A stretch of DNA of 51,094 bases from Atopobacter phocae ATCC BAA-285 (GCF_000526675.1 NZ_JAGN01000007.1:1-51094), one strand, 5' to 3'; positions 16,813 through 26,661 are shown, numbered from the stretch's first letter. Made by a program: numbers and translations. The notes: generated by a model not told the origin, from the sequence alone.

Positions 16813-17895
16813 ATGGAAAAAGAATTATTTAATGACTTAAAGCGAATGACGGAAGTGCCTGGTATTCCTGGACACGAATATGCCGTTCGTGAACTTTTTA
16901 ATGAGATGACACAAGAATACGTTAATGAATATGTGACAGATGGTTTGGGTAGTCATTTTGCTGTATTAAATAAGCAGCCATCACTTCCAAAAGTACTAAT
17001 GGGAGCACATTTTGATGAAGTAGGATTCATCGTGTCGAACATTACTGAAAAAGGTTTTATTCAATTCGTTCCTGCAGGTGGATGGTGGAGCCAAGTATTA
17101 TTAGCGCAGCAATTAACAATTATTACAAATGAAGGTAAACGTATTCACGGAGTTGTTGGATCAAAGCCACCTCATGCGCTATCATTGGAAGCACGCAAAC
17201 AACCTTATCCATTAGAAGATATGTTTATTGACATTGGTGCCTCAAGTGAAGAAGAGGTTCGCGAGTGGGGTGTACAAGTCGGAGACATGATTACACCGTA
17301 TATTGAAACTCGTCGCATGAATGGTTCAAAATTTTTATTAGGAAAAGCTTGGGATAATCGAATTGGTGTAATGATTATTGTTGAAGCAATACGACGTTTA
17401 AAAGGTAAATCATTACCGAACACAGCATATCTTGGTGCAAATGTTCAAGAAGAAGTGGGATTACGTGGGGCAAAGACAGCAACACATATGATTCAACCGG
17501 ATATTGCTTTTGCGATTGATACAGGATTATCTGGAGATACACCAGGAATGACGCCAAAAGAATCCAATTGTAAACTGGGAGCAGGCCCTGAATTATTTGT
17601 GATGGATCACTCGATGATTGCCCATGTGGGATTACGCAATTTTGTTATAAAGGTCGCAGAAGAATTAAATATTCCTTACCAATTAACAACGACACCAGGT
17701 GGCGGAACCGACGCAGGAAGTCAACATTTAAGTTTAAATGGTATACCTAGTTTTGCAATCGCTGTTCCTGTACGCTATTTACATTCACACACATCAATGA
17801 TTCATGAAGACGATTTTTTAAAAACAGTAGATTTAGTGGTTGCACTATTAGAACGACTAGATGAAGTGACAATTAACGAAATAAAAAATGCTTAA
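16813..17895 (+). CDS. pepA: M42 family metallo-aminopeptidase (PepA-like)
   Basis: A 360-residue cytoplasmic two-metal peptidase of family M42, which includes lactococcal glutamyl aminopeptidase PepA and the FrvX/CelM proteins. Metal ligands and catalytic residues are His66 and Asp68 (GAHFDEVG), Asp181 (WDNR), Glu213-Glu214 (QEEVGLRG), Asp236 (AIDTGLSG) and His324 (YLHSHTS). Length is typical. A purine-rich site precedes the ATG. Substrate preference, acidic or general N-terminal residues, cannot be read from the sequence. Confidence 0.92.
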   Translation: MEKELFNDLKRMTEVPGIPGHEYAVRELFNEMTQEYVNEYVTDGLGSHFAVLNKQPSLPKVLMGAHFDEVGFIVSNITEKGFIQFVPAGGWWSQVLLAQQLTIITNEGKRIHGVVGSKPPHALSLEARKQPYPLEDMFIDIGASSEEEVREWGVQVGDMITPYIETRRMNGSKFLLGKAWDNRIGVMIIVEAIRRLKGKSLPNTAYLGANVQEEVGLRGAKTATHMIQPDIAFAIDTGLSGDTPGMTPKESNCKLGAGPELFVMDHSMIAHVGLRNFVIKVAEELNIPYQLTTTPGGGTDAGSQHLSLNGIPSFAIAVPVRYLHSHTSMIHEDDFLKTVDLVVALLERLDEVTINEIKNA

Positions 17896-17919
17896 TTTAT
17901 CTTAAAGGAGATGTCAAAT

Positions 17920-18942
17920 ATGTATTATGTAAATAATGAACGAAATGGTGAACGTGTTCTTGATGCTGCTACTAACTTAGCATTAGAATATTATTTATTA
18001 AATGAAAAGATTTTAGACGAACCAATTTTATTATTTTATACTAATGAGAATGCGATCATCATTGGTAAAAATCAAAATACATATGAAGAAATTAATCAAG
18101 ATTATATTGATGAGCATGGTATAGAAGTTATTCGTCGCTTTTCTGGTGGTGGGGCAGTTTATCATGATATGGGAAATGTATCATTCTGCTTTATTACCGA
18201 AGATGATGGCAATAGCTTCCGTGATTTTAAAAAATTTACACAGCCAGTGATTGAAGCACTTCATAAATTAGGAGCAACGGGCGCGCAACTAGAAGGTCGT
18301 AATGACCTGTTAATTGATGGCAAAAAATTCTCAGGTAATGCGATGTATTCAAATAAAGGTCGTCTAACAGCTCATGGCACTTTAATGTTTGATTTGGATA
18401 CCGATGTGGCTACTCATGCATTAAGACCAAAAGAAGACAAGTTTAAATCAAAAGGAATTAAATCTGTAAGAAGTCGTATTACTAATATTAAGCCATATGT
18501 TGATGAAGCTTATCGTGATATGGATATTTTTGAATTCAGAAACTTATTATTAAAAACGATTTTCGATGTAGAAAACGTTGAAGATGTAAAACAATATCAT
18601 TTAACAGAAGAAGACTGGGAAAAAGTCGATGCATTTAAAGCGCAATATACAGGAAATGATGCTTGGAATTATGGAGCTAATCCAGCATTTGAAATCAAAA
18701 ATTCAGCACGTACATCTGTTGGACAAATTGATTTCAATTTAAATGTTAAAGATAACCAAATTGAAGCAATTAAAATTAATGGTGATTTCTTTGGGTTAGG
18801 TGAAATTAATGATGTGGAAGAAAAATTACTTCATACACCATATAAACGTCAAGATTTACTAAATGTTTTTGATTCAATTGATTTGAATTTTTATTTTGGT
18901 AAGATAAGTAAGGAAGAATTAGTTGATTTAATGCTAAGTTAA
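17920..18942 (+). CDS. lplA: Lipoate-protein ligase
   Basis: A 340-residue ligase that activates lipoate with ATP and attaches it to lipoyl domains. RRFSGGGAVYHDMGNVSF near residue 70 and NDLLIDGKKFSGNA near 128 with the catalytic Lys are family hallmarks, and the C-terminal accessory domain is present. The ATG at 17920 is preferred: AAAGGAG ends at 17910, leaving 9 bases, whereas the in-frame ATG at 17911 touches the site. Targets would include the GcvH-like protein at 4103 and dehydrogenase E2 subunits elsewhere. Confidence 0.94.
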   Translation: MYYVNNERNGERVLDAATNLALEYYLLNEKILDEPILLFYTNENAIIIGKNQNTYEEINQDYIDEHGIEVIRRFSGGGAVYHDMGNVSFCFITEDDGNSFRDFKKFTQPVIEALHKLGATGAQLEGRNDLLIDGKKFSGNAMYSNKGRLTAHGTLMFDLDTDVATHALRPKEDKFKSKGIKSVRSRITNIKPYVDEAYRDMDIFEFRNLLLKTIFDVENVEDVKQYHLTEEDWEKVDAFKAQYTGNDAWNYGANPAFEIKNSARTSVGQIDFNLNVKDNQIEAIKINGDFFGLGEINDVEEKLLHTPYKRQDLLNVFDSIDLNFYFGKISKEELVDLMLS

Positions 18943-18954
18943 GGATGTGAACGT

Positions 18955-19971
18955 ATGAATAAACAAGTTTTACTAACGGGCGATCGTCCTACAGGCCAGC
19001 TTCATTTAGGGCATTATGTAGGTTCGCTTTTGAATCGTGTCGCTATGCAAAATAGTGGTGACTACGATAGCTTTATTATGATAGCTGATCAACAAGCGTT
19101 GACAGACAATGCAAAAAATCCTAAAAAAATTCAAGATAGTGTGTATGAAGTGATGTTGGATTATTTATCAGTAGGAATCGATCCTACTCAATCAACCATA
19201 TTTATCCAATCGCAAATACCCGCTTTACCAGAATTAATGCTGTATTATTTAAATTTAGTTACAGTAAGCCGTATGGAACGAAATCCAACAGTAAAAAGTG
19301 AAATTAAACAAAAAGATTTTGGAAGAAGTGTTCCTGGTGGATTTTTTGTTTATCCAATTAGTCAAGCAGCAGACATTACAGCTTTTAAAGCAAATGTAGT
19401 TCCTGTAGGCGACGATCAATTGCCAATGATCGAACAAACACGTGAAATTGTTCATTCATTTAACCAAACTTATAATAAAGAAGTTTTAGTAACTCCTGAA
19501 GCTATTTTACCGAAGAAAGGTTTAGGGCGTATTCCAGGTATTGATGGGAATGCAAAAATGAGCAAGTCACTTGGCAATGCGATTTATTTAGCCGATTCGA
19601 AGGATATCGTTCAAAAGAAAGTGATGTCAATGTATACCGATCCAAATCACATACGTGTGGAAGATCCAGGTCAAATTGAAGGCAATATGGTTTTTGCTTA
19701 TTTAGATATTTTTGCACCTAACAATCCGGTAGTTGCCGATATGAAAGAGCACTATCAACGTGGCGGATTGGGAGATGTTAAAGTTAAACGTTTCTTAATG
19801 GAAGTTTTAGAAGAAACTTTAGCGCCAATTAGAGAAAGACGTGCTGTTTTTGCTTCTGATCCAGCACAAATTTATCGGATGCTTGAAGAAGGTAGTGAAA
19901 AAGCTCGTTTAGTTGCACAAAATACTTTGGATGAAGTTCGAGATGCAATGGGACTAAATTATTTTGGATAG
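18955..19971 (+). CDS. trpS: Tryptophan--tRNA ligase
   Basis: A 338-residue class I aminoacyl-tRNA synthetase. [16 protein letters not shown] (8-23) contains the HIGH-type motif and KMSKS is at 201-205. [16 protein letters not shown] is the usual tryptophanyl signature region. It starts 12 bases after lplA with AAGGATGTGA upstream. No T-box or trp leader is seen before it, so it is probably expressed with lplA. Confidence 0.96.
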   Translation: MNKQVLLTGDRPTGQLHLGHYVGSLLNRVAMQNSGDYDSFIMIADQQALTDNAKNPKKIQDSVYEVMLDYLSVGIDPTQSTIFIQSQIPALPELMLYYLNLVTVSRMERNPTVKSEIKQKDFGRSVPGGFFVYPISQAADITAFKANVVPVGDDQLPMIEQTREIVHSFNQTYNKEVLVTPEAILPKKGLGRIPGIDGNAKMSKSLGNAIYLADSKDIVQKKVMSMYTDPNHIRVEDPGQIEGNMVFAYLDIFAPNNPVVADMKEHYQRGGLGDVKVKRFLMEVLEETLAPIRERRAVFASDPAQIYRMLEEGSEKARLVAQNTLDEVRDAMGLNYFG

Positions 19972-20026
19972 TCAATCGATTTAAAATATAACACCAAATG
20001 GACTATATTTTTATCAATGAATAGTG

Positions 20027-20032
20027 TATAAT
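20027..20032 (+). promoter_or_regulatory. -10 box upstream of spx
   Basis: A perfect TATAAT at 20027-20032, about 49 bases before the spx start codon. The -35 region is AT-rich without a clear hexamer. Confidence 0.5.
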
Positions 20033-20080
20033 AAAGAGAGCAAATGATACTTAGGACTTCTTATGAAAAGGAGTGATTTA

Positions 20081-20473
20081 ATGGTAACAATTTTTACCTC
20101 TCCAAGTTGTACATCTTGTCGTAAGGCAAAAGCTTGGTTCGAAGAAAACAACATCGCCTACGAGGAACGTAATATTTTTCAAGAAGCGTTGACGAAAGAA
20201 GAAGTGAAACTAATTTTACAAATGACTGAAGACGGTACAAGTGAAATTATTTCTACCCGTTCAAAAGCGTATGCTGAATTAGGTGTAGATATTGATTCTT
20301 TCCCTTTAAATCAATTAATTGATTTAATTGTAAAAGAGCCAGGTCTATTAAGACGACCAATTATGTTAGATAATAAAAGATTTCAAGTTGGATATAATGA
20401 AGATGAAATCCGTCGTTTCTTACCACGATCTGTGCGCCGGTTAGAATTAATGGAAGCAGAACGGATGTCAATG
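20081..20473 (+). CDS. spx: Spx, redox-responsive RNA polymerase-binding regulator
   Basis: A 130-residue ArsC-fold regulator that binds the alpha subunit C-terminal domain of RNA polymerase under disulfide stress. The redox switch Cys10-x-x-Cys13 is in [13 protein letters not shown]. The [26 protein letters not shown] segment is typical. The start at 20081 follows AAAAGGAG by 7 bases; the frame extends upstream to 20063 but would contain that site. The stop codon follows at 20474-20476. mecA and spxH, both linked to Clp-dependent control, lie nearby. Confidence 0.95.
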
Positions 20474-20497
20474 TAATCAAATTTGAGGATTGAATTG

Positions 20498-20526
20498 AAA
20501 TGGACACGATATCGTGTCCATTTTTA
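20498..20526 (+). terminator. Terminator of spx
   Basis: AAATGGACACGAT and ATCGTGTCCATTT form a perfect 26-base palindrome followed by T. The centre GATATC would form the small loop. Confidence 0.85.
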
Positions 20527-20630
20527 TTTCCTTAAAAATGCTCAATTAGAGACTTTATAAACTCCCAAATAATAAGGGCTTGGAAGATATAAGGTAAAGC
20601 TTAGTTGAGCTTTGTTATAAGTGATGACGG

Positions 20631-20659
20631 GTGACAAAATTCAGCTTTCATGCTATAGT
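20631..20659 (+). promoter_or_regulatory. Promoter of mecA
   Basis: GTGACA (20631-20636), a 17-base spacer, then TATAGT (20654-20659) with an extended TGC just before it. It lies 35 bases upstream of the mecA start. Confidence 0.7.
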
Positions 20660-20694
20660 ATGTATCACAAGGAAGTGAAGTGAGGTGACAATTA

Positions 20695-21390
20695 ATGGAA
20701 ATGGAACGAATTAACGATCGGACAGTAAGGGTAATCATAAAAAAAGAAGATTTAGAAAAACGTGGAATTGAATTTTTAGATTTATTAGGAAATCAAAAAC
20801 AAGTTGAAAGTTTTTTTAGAAGTATACTTGATGAGATTGATGAGGACGGACCTTTTATTGACTCAGATAGTGTAAGCTTTCAAATTATGCCAACTGGCGA
20901 TGGTCTAGATTTATTAATTTCACATCATCGTACGGATGACGATACAGAAAGTGATCTCGAACGATTTCTTCGCGCAATGCGACCAACTATCGAACAAGAC
21001 GATCAAGAATCTAAGGATTATGACGAAGCTTTAACGATTCAGGAATTAGAGAAAACAGCAGATGAAATAGAAGAACAAAAGCATGGTGATCAATTTGCTA
21101 CAAATAAATATACAGTAGCTGTATCGAATGATATCGAGGCTCTGATTGCAATTGCTAAAGAGTTAGATTTAATACCTAATCACTCGGAACTATATCATCA
21201 TCAACAAGCTTTCTTCTTAACGTTAAATTATGAAGGCTATGAGATTACAAATGCAATGTTTGAAGATATCAACTATCAAATAGCAGAATTCGCCAATGTA
21301 AGTTCTGTTTCTACTAGTTGGTTAGACGAATATACAAAAACGCTGATCGAACAAGACGCGGTAGAACAATTACGTAATTACTTTAAATAA
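20695..21390 (+). CDS. mecA: MecA, adaptor of the ClpCP protease
   Basis: A 231-residue adaptor that brings substrates to ClpC/ClpP; in Bacillus it controls ComK, and in streptococci the competence sigma factor. The N-terminal substrate-binding part begins MEMERINDRTVRVIIKKEDL, an acidic linker covers about 75-125, and the C-terminal ClpC-binding domain ends with YANVSS-like NVSSVSTSWLDEY. GAGGTGA precedes the ATG at 20695; an in-frame ATG lies 6 bases later. The gene has its own promoter and terminator, next to spx and coiA as in Bacillus. Confidence 0.93.
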   Translation: MEMERINDRTVRVIIKKEDLEKRGIEFLDLLGNQKQVESFFRSILDEIDEDGPFIDSDSVSFQIMPTGDGLDLLISHHRTDDDTESDLERFLRAMRPTIEQDDQESKDYDEALTIQELEKTADEIEEQKHGDQFATNKYTVAVSNDIEALIAIAKELDLIPNHSELYHHQQAFFLTLNYEGYEITNAMFEDINYQIAEFANVSSVSTSWLDEYTKTLIEQDAVEQLRNYFK

Positions 21391-21400
21391 TAAATAAACT

Positions 21401-21430
21401 AAAAGCTTGCAATCTTTTGCAAGCTTTTTT
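21401..21430 (+). terminator. Terminator of mecA
   Basis: AAAAGCTTGCAA (21401-21412) pairs perfectly with TTGCAAGCTTTT (21417-21428) around TCTT, then T. It lies 27 bases before the coiA start. Confidence 0.88.
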
Positions 21431-21456
21431 GCGTCCTTATGTTTAAGGAGGACAAA

Positions 21457-22446
21457 ATGAAATTAGCATTAACTAAAAACGGTGAATATATTGAACCGCA
21501 TTTAGCGCAAGTAGGTATAGTATATTATTGTCCAAAATGTTTAAAACCAGTCACGTTGAAGCGTGGTAAAAAAATAGCAGCACATTTTGCACATTGCGCT
21601 AAAATAAATAGAATAGCAGAGTCTCAACAACATCGCTATGCTAAAAAACTATTAAAAATGAAAGTAAGTCGTGCAGGGTATGTAGTAAAAGAAGAACAAA
21701 GCATTGGAGCAGAACGACGAAGTGATTTACTCATTCAGTTAGAAAATAATAAATGCTTAGCTATTGAATATCAGAAAAGTCATATTCAATCTGATCATCT
21801 TTTCGAACGGATTGAATCGTATAAGCGTGCATGTATTACGCAATGGTGGATTAGAGGAAGTGAAGGATGTTTACCTCATAAGCGTGCTGAAAAAAATTGT
21901 ATGTACTATAAATACCATCCACAATTTGGATTGTATTGTTGGATGTTAGATCATAAAAAACAAGCTTTAGTTTTTCAGTATGATTTAAGTGTTCACCCAA
22001 TGAATCATCAAATAGTCAAAGGAAGACAGTTCGTTTATCCTATTGAAGAAGGTTTGCCAACATTTTCTCGATTATATTATTACCATTCGTTATTTCAAAA
22101 GGGGAAAGATAAGCAATATAATAACGAAAGGCTTTATTTTCTTGCTAAACGCAATAAAGAACATTTTTGTCGATATTTTAGACAATCTCATCGCTTAATA
22201 GACCGTCATTTTGCAAAAAAGTTATACGAACGAAGAGAGGTAATCGAAGATGTTCCATTGACTTGTTTTTTACCCCCGTTTTATTTACCATTAAGTAGTT
22301 ATTCGTTAGTATACTGGCGTTATTTTTACAAAACTCAAGATAAACGATTTAAAGATGTGCTAAAACATTATAAATGGTATGCCATGCCATTTATGAATAA
22401 AAAAGAAATTACAAGTATTTTTTTGAGAAAATATGTTAAAAAATAG
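21457..22446 (+). CDS. coiA: CoiA-like competence protein, predicted nuclease
   Basis: A 329-residue protein of the CoiA/YjbF family. Near the N terminus CPKC (25-28) with His43 and His46 suggests a small zinc site. A restriction-endonuclease-like core follows, with Asp90 (RRSDLL) and Glu104-x-Gln106 (IEYQKS). CoiA is needed for DNA uptake-linked recombination in competent streptococci. The start at 21457 follows AAGGAGG; the longer frame from 21439 includes that site. The gene appears intact. No streptococcal cin-box was seen upstream, and transcription may come through the mecA terminator or from an unseen promoter. Confidence 0.88.
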   Translation: MKLALTKNGEYIEPHLAQVGIVYYCPKCLKPVTLKRGKKIAAHFAHCAKINRIAESQQHRYAKKLLKMKVSRAGYVVKEEQSIGAERRSDLLIQLENNKCLAIEYQKSHIQSDHLFERIESYKRACITQWWIRGSEGCLPHKRAEKNCMYYKYHPQFGLYCWMLDHKKQALVFQYDLSVHPMNHQIVKGRQFVYPIEEGLPTFSRLYYYHSLFQKGKDKQYNNERLYFLAKRNKEHFCRYFRQSHRLIDRHFAKKLYERREVIEDVPLTCFLPPFYLPLSSYSLVYWRYFYKTQDKRFKDVLKHYKWYAMPFMNKKEITSIFLRKYVKK

Positions 22447-22475
22447 TAATGGTTTTTCTATATAAATTTAAGTAT

Positions 22476-22483
22476 GGTAAAAT
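22476..22483 (+). promoter_or_regulatory. Probable extended -10 promoter of pepF
   Basis: TGG-TAAAAT with the -10 at 22478-22483, about 42 bases before the pepF start. No clear -35 hexamer was found. Confidence 0.4.
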
Positions 22484-22524
22484 AAAATTTGTATAAATAT
22501 TTAATATACTATGGAGGTTATTAT

Positions 22525-24348
22525 ATGACACAAACTAATAAACCAAATACTATTTTAAGTCGTGAAGAAGTTCCATTAGAATTCACTTGGGATTTAACAA
22601 GTGTTTATACTTCAGATGAGGAAATGGAGAAAGATTTATCACACGTAAAAGATCAAATTAAAACATTTGAAGAGTTACATACTGATATGACATCGTCTCC
22701 TGAACAACTTGCACGTATTCTAGATTTACAAGCAGAGCTTTTACAAGTAATAGAACGCGCATACGTATATAGTTCAATGAAATTTGATCAAGATACTACA
22801 AATCCTACTTACCAAAGTTTACGTCAACGTGCATTAGATACGTACATTGCATTATCAAGTGCTACATCATTTATTAATCCAGAAATTTTAAATATGGATG
22901 CAGATCAATTGACACAATGGGTTGAAGAATCTAAAGAATTAAATCGCTATAAACAATTGATTGACCAATTATTGAAACAAAAAAATCATGTACTTTCAAG
23001 CGAAATGGAAAGTATGTTAGCTGAAGCTGAAGGTATTTTTGGTGGAGCTAGTCAAACATTTGGCGCTTTAATGAATGCAGATTTAGATTTTGGAGAAGTT
23101 GAAAATGAAGAGGGAGAAATGGTTCCTCTAACTCACGGGTCATATGGAACATTAATTCAATCAAAAGACCGTGCAACGCGTGAACGCGTGTATCAGCAAC
23201 TTTATCGACACATAAAAGGTGTTATTAATACATTAGCTCAAACTATTGGAACACAAGTTAAAAAGCAAAATTACTTAGCGAAAATGCATCATTATCAATC
23301 AGCACGTGAAGCTAGCTTGAGCAAAAATGATATAACAGAAGAAGTATATGATATTTTAGTTCAACAAGTTAATGAACATTTACCTTTACTTCATCGCTAT
23401 ATCGCATTAAGAAAAAAAGCACTTGGTTTAGAAAAAGTGCGCATGAGCGATATGTATGTTTCTTTAGATAAAGCAACAGATGATAAATTATCATTTGAAG
23501 AAGCACGCTCAATAACACTTAAAGCATTAGAACCTCTAGGAGACGATTATCAAGCTATTTTGAATGAAGGATTTAATAATCGTTGGATTGATGTCTACGA
23601 AAATAAAGGAAAACGTTCTGGTGCTTATTCATCAGGCGCTTATGATACAAATCCATTTATTTTACTGAATTGGCAAGATGATTTAATGAATTTATTTACG
23701 CTAGTTCATGAATTTGGACATTCAGCACATAGCTACTATACGCGTAATAACCAACCATTCATTTATGGAGATTACTCAATTTTCTTAGCTGAAATCGCTT
23801 CTACAACAAATGAAAACCTATTGACTGAGTACTTATTAGAGAAAGAAACAGATCCAGTGAAACGATTGAATTTATTAAATAACTACATTGATCGTTTTAA
23901 GAGCACGATTTTCAGACAAACTCAATTTGCTGAATTTGAACAATTGATTCATGAAGCAGATCAAAAAGGTGAAGCTTTAACGGTTGATCATTTGTCTAAA
24001 TTATATGCAGATATTAATAAACGATATTATGGACCAGATGTTGAAGAAGATGCAATGATTCAATATGAATGGGCACGTATACCTCATTTTTATTACAACT
24101 TCTACGTGTATCAATATGCAACAGGTATGGCGGCAGCCACTACATTGGCTTCACACATTTTAAATGATGGGGAAGAAGCGGTTGAACGTTACAAAACATA
24201 CTTAAAAGCAGGACGAAGTGATTATCCAATCGAAATTATGAAACGAGCTGGTGTCGATATGACAACTAAAGACTATTTAGTGGAAGCTTTTGCCGTTTTT
24301 GAAAAACGATTGAATGAATTGGAAGAAGTTATTAATGAGTTAAGTTAA
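22525..24348 (+). CDS. pepF: Oligoendopeptidase F
   Basis: A 607-residue zinc peptidase of family M3B that cuts peptides of roughly 7 to 17 residues in the cytoplasm. The zinc motif HEFGH is at 395-399 with the third ligand Glu in the downstream EIASTTNE segment. The protein has normal length. The ATG at 22525 follows GGAGG; the longer frame from 22489 includes it. It follows coiA, as in the Bacillus yjb region. Confidence 0.95.
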   Translation: MTQTNKPNTILSREEVPLEFTWDLTSVYTSDEEMEKDLSHVKDQIKTFEELHTDMTSSPEQLARILDLQAELLQVIERAYVYSSMKFDQDTTNPTYQSLRQRALDTYIALSSATSFINPEILNMDADQLTQWVEESKELNRYKQLIDQLLKQKNHVLSSEMESMLAEAEGIFGGASQTFGALMNADLDFGEVENEEGEMVPLTHGSYGTLIQSKDRATRERVYQQLYRHIKGVINTLAQTIGTQVKKQNYLAKMHHYQSAREASLSKNDITEEVYDILVQQVNEHLPLLHRYIALRKKALGLEKVRMSDMYVSLDKATDDKLSFEEARSITLKALEPLGDDYQAILNEGFNNRWIDVYENKGKRSGAYSSGAYDTNPFILLNWQDDLMNLFTLVHEFGHSAHSYYTRNNQPFIYGDYSIFLAEIASTTNENLLTEYLLEKETDPVKRLNLLNNYIDRFKSTIFRQTQFAEFEQLIHEADQKGEALTVDHLSKLYADINKRYYGPDVEEDAMIQYEWARIPHFYYNFYVYQYATGMAAATTLASHILNDGEEAVERYKTYLKAGRSDYPIEIMKRAGVDMTTKDYLVEAFAVFEKRLNELEEVINELS

Positions 24349-24381
24349 TCTTTAAAATATAAAATAAATATTACAGATGAG

Positions 24382-24425
24382 GAAGATGAAGTAACGTTGT
24401 TGTTACGTTCATCTTCTTTTTATTA
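24382..24425. terminator. Terminator of pepF
   Basis: GAAGATGAA-GTAAC pairs with GTTAC-G-TTCATCTTC (one bulged base), then TTTT. It lies in the gap between convergent pepF and spxH. Confidence 0.75.
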
Positions 24426-24487
24426 TAATTAGCTAAATCTTATTCAAGTGAAGTAATAAAAAAACTATCTTTCATTAAGAAAGATAG

Positions 24488-25201
24488 TTAAAAATCATAT
24501 TTTTTTGATTGAATAATTTTAAAAGTTTTGGCAAGTACACATTCTGTTGATTTAGTTGGCGAATTCTTTGTAAATGTTCTTGAAGAATCGGAATAGTTAT
24601 TGTATAAATCGATGAGATGTTGCTGCGTAATATCTCGTTGAATTAAAATGCCATATTCATCAGTAAAATTATCAAACATTACTAATGAAGGTGTTTCAGT
24701 TATGCCCATTTCACACGCGATTTTTAAATCATTTGCGTAGGATTTTTTAAGTTCCTCATACTCATCAGATGGTAAATCAAAAGTAATCGGCATATTTAAA
24801 TCTTTAGAGATTTGAACCAACAAATCTTTTGTTAGTTCTTGATGTTCTTCGTGAATCATTTTTTGAGTCCGCATTAAAAACTGTCTTCCACGTTTTTGAC
24901 CGTATTGTAAGGCCATTTTAAATGCAATAGAAAGATGATAGATTGATTTATAAATTTTATTTCTTAGAGCAATATCATTAACATCCAACTGATTTTCTTT
25001 CATATACTGTGTAATGGTATTCATGTTATGATAAGTTAGTATTTTAATATTCACTTTACAGGGTGCATTTTTAATAAAGGCCTGTATTTCTTTTTCAACA
25101 CAATAACAGCGAAAACCAAATGGGTTAATGAATAAATATAAATCAATCACTTGGTGCGGATCAAAAGATGGTTTAGGTTTTTTGTTATAAAATTTATACA
25201 T
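24488..25201 (-). CDS. spxH: SpxH/YjbH-like DsbA-family adaptor
   Basis: A 237-residue thioredoxin/DsbA-fold protein. In Bacillus the counterpart YjbH (SpxH) presents Spx to ClpXP for degradation. The N-terminal INPFGFRCYCVEKEI stretch aligns with the usual CxxCW site. The first cysteine is Gly29 here, the second is Cys32, and an extra Cys34 follows Tyr33, so a classic thiol pair is missing. MGITETPSLVMFDN holds the cis-proline region. GGAGGTGA precedes the ATG. Its position near spx and mecA supports the Spx-turnover role. Confidence 0.82.
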   Translation of the reverse strand: MYKFYNKKPKPSFDPHQVIDLYLFINPFGFRCYCVEKEIQAFIKNAPCKVNIKILTYHNMNTITQYMKENQLDVNDIALRNKIYKSIYHLSIAFKMALQYGQKRGRQFLMRTQKMIHEEHQELTKDLLVQISKDLNMPITFDLPSDEYEELKKSYANDLKIACEMGITETPSLVMFDNFTDEYGILIQRDITQQHLIDLYNNYSDSSRTFTKNSPTKSTECVLAKTFKIIQSKKYDF

Positions 25202-25237
25202 CTTTATTCACCTCCGTAGTCAAGTGTCGATTAGTGT

Positions 25238-25837
25238 TTAAACAATTTTATCTAAGGCGCGAGCTAATTTGTTATCACTAGGTATAAATGGTATGTTTAA
25301 TTTATTTATAAATTGAGTGATATAACGTTGCCCTTGTTCAAGATCATTTACTTCAAATTCTAATTCATAATCTTTTGATTGGTTATCAAAAGTAACTTCA
25401 TCTAAAACAATTAATCCCTCTTTGTTCACTAATTCATAGCGCTTCGTATGAATGCTCAATAGACGAGCAAACGTTGTTTCAAAAATATGCCGCGTTTCTA
25501 GCACGTGTTTAATTTCTTTTGGAATAGTCAGTAACTGATTTGATAGAATCTGTTGCGCTTCTTCCCATGAAATCGATACATTGTATTCATTTTTTTGGCC
25601 TAAAGACACGTTTTCTTTTAAAGTTATTTCGGCTAATTGAACATTTTCATTATTTGATTGGTGTTCGATTAAGCGAAGACGCAAAGCTAAACCTTCTGAT
25701 TTAAATTGAGGATGATCAAAATATACGTTGTTCAAATGTAATGGTTCGGTTTGATCAAGATTTAAATGTTTAAAAAGTGTAAGATAGTTCTCTTTTGAAA
25801 GATTTATTTTAATTTCTTTTTCAATTTCTTTAGTCAT
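25238..25837 (-). CDS. CYTH domain protein (YjbK-like)
   Basis: A 199-residue protein of the CYTH/triphosphate tunnel family, which hydrolyses triphosphate-containing substrates such as inorganic triphosphate or thiamine triphosphate. The signature E-x-E-x-K is at Glu6-Glu8-Lys10. Alternating basic and acidic strands such as LALRLRLIE and YELEFEVND line the tunnel. GGAGGAG precedes the start. It is divergent from relQ and sits in the same order as Bacillus yjbK-yjbM. Its true substrate is unknown. Confidence 0.85.
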   Translation of the reverse strand: MTKEIEKEIKINLSKENYLTLFKHLNLDQTEPLHLNNVYFDHPQFKSEGLALRLRLIEHQSNNENVQLAEITLKENVSLGQKNEYNVSISWEEAQQILSNQLLTIPKEIKHVLETRHIFETTFARLLSIHTKRYELVNKEGLIVLDEVTFDNQSKDYELEFEVNDLEQGQRYITQFINKLNIPFIPSDNKLARALDKIV

Positions 25838-25960
25838 TTTTTCGCTCCTCCAACTTGTAACTAGTATATCAGAAAAAACACTTCATGTTCTAGTGATAGG
25901 TTTCGTACATAAAATTTCGAGAATAATCATTGATTTAAAGGGATAAATAGTAACGATTAT

Positions 25961-25968
25961 GTTAAAAT
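25961..25968 (+). promoter_or_regulatory. Probable promoter of relQ-nadK-rluD-mgtE
   Basis: An extended -10, TGT-TAAAAT (-10 at 25963-25968), lies 33 bases before the relQ start in the divergent gap. The -35 region shows no clear hexamer. Confidence 0.4.
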
Positions 25969-26000
25969 AGTGAATGGCAAAAGAAAGGGAGTGATGGCAA

Positions 26001-26651
26001 ATGGATACTATAACGAAAGATATTATAGAAGATTGGAATGAATTTCTTGCACCTTATGAACAGGCGGTTGAAGAACTAAAAGTTAAATTAAAAGGTATAC
26101 GAAGAGAATTCACTAACCAAGAAATCCATGCTCCAGTTGAATTTATTACAGGTCGTGTAAAAACTGAAAAAAGTATTATTGAAAAAATGAATGTTCGTAG
26201 CATTGAGCCTAATAATATATTGGAAGAGGTTCAAGATATTGCAGGAATTCGTATCATGTGTCAGTTCGTTGAAGATATTTATGATACAGTTGAATTAATT
26301 AAGCAACGAAAAGATTTTGAAGTAATTATTGAGCGAGATTATATAAAAAATGAAAAGGAAAGTGGCTATCGTTCGTATCATTTGGTCATTGATTATCCTT
26401 TAGAACGTTCCAATGGCATACATCATGTCTTAGTTGAAATTCAAATTCGAACGCTCGCTATGAATTTTTGGGCAACTATTGAGCATTCGTTAAATTATAA
26501 ATATCAAGGGGATTATCCGAAAGAATTAAAAGAACGTTTAAAAAGAGCGGGAGAAGCAGCTTTCTCATTAGATAATGAAATGTCTGTGATTCGTGAACAA
26601 ATTCAAGAAGCACAACACTATTTTCAACGTTCGCGCAAACACATAAAGTAA
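26001..26651 (+). CDS. relQ: Small alarmone synthetase RelQ (YjbM)
   Basis: A 216-residue single-domain (p)ppGpp synthetase, lacking the hydrolase and regulatory domains of Rel. Landmarks are ITGRVKTEKSIIEKM, VQDIAGIRIMCQFVEDIYD, GYRSYHLVIDYPL and EIQIRTLAMNFWATIEHSL. These enzymes make alarmones under cell-wall or other stress and form tetramers. It begins an apparent four-gene operon: nadK follows 10 bases later. Confidence 0.94.
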   Translation: MDTITKDIIEDWNEFLAPYEQAVEELKVKLKGIRREFTNQEIHAPVEFITGRVKTEKSIIEKMNVRSIEPNNILEEVQDIAGIRIMCQFVEDIYDTVELIKQRKDFEVIIERDYIKNEKESGYRSYHLVIDYPLERSNGIHHVLVEIQIRTLAMNFWATIEHSLNYKYQGDYPKELKERLKRAGEAAFSLDNEMSVIREQIQEAQHYFQRSRKHIK

Positions 26652-26661
26652 GGAGAGTTGC

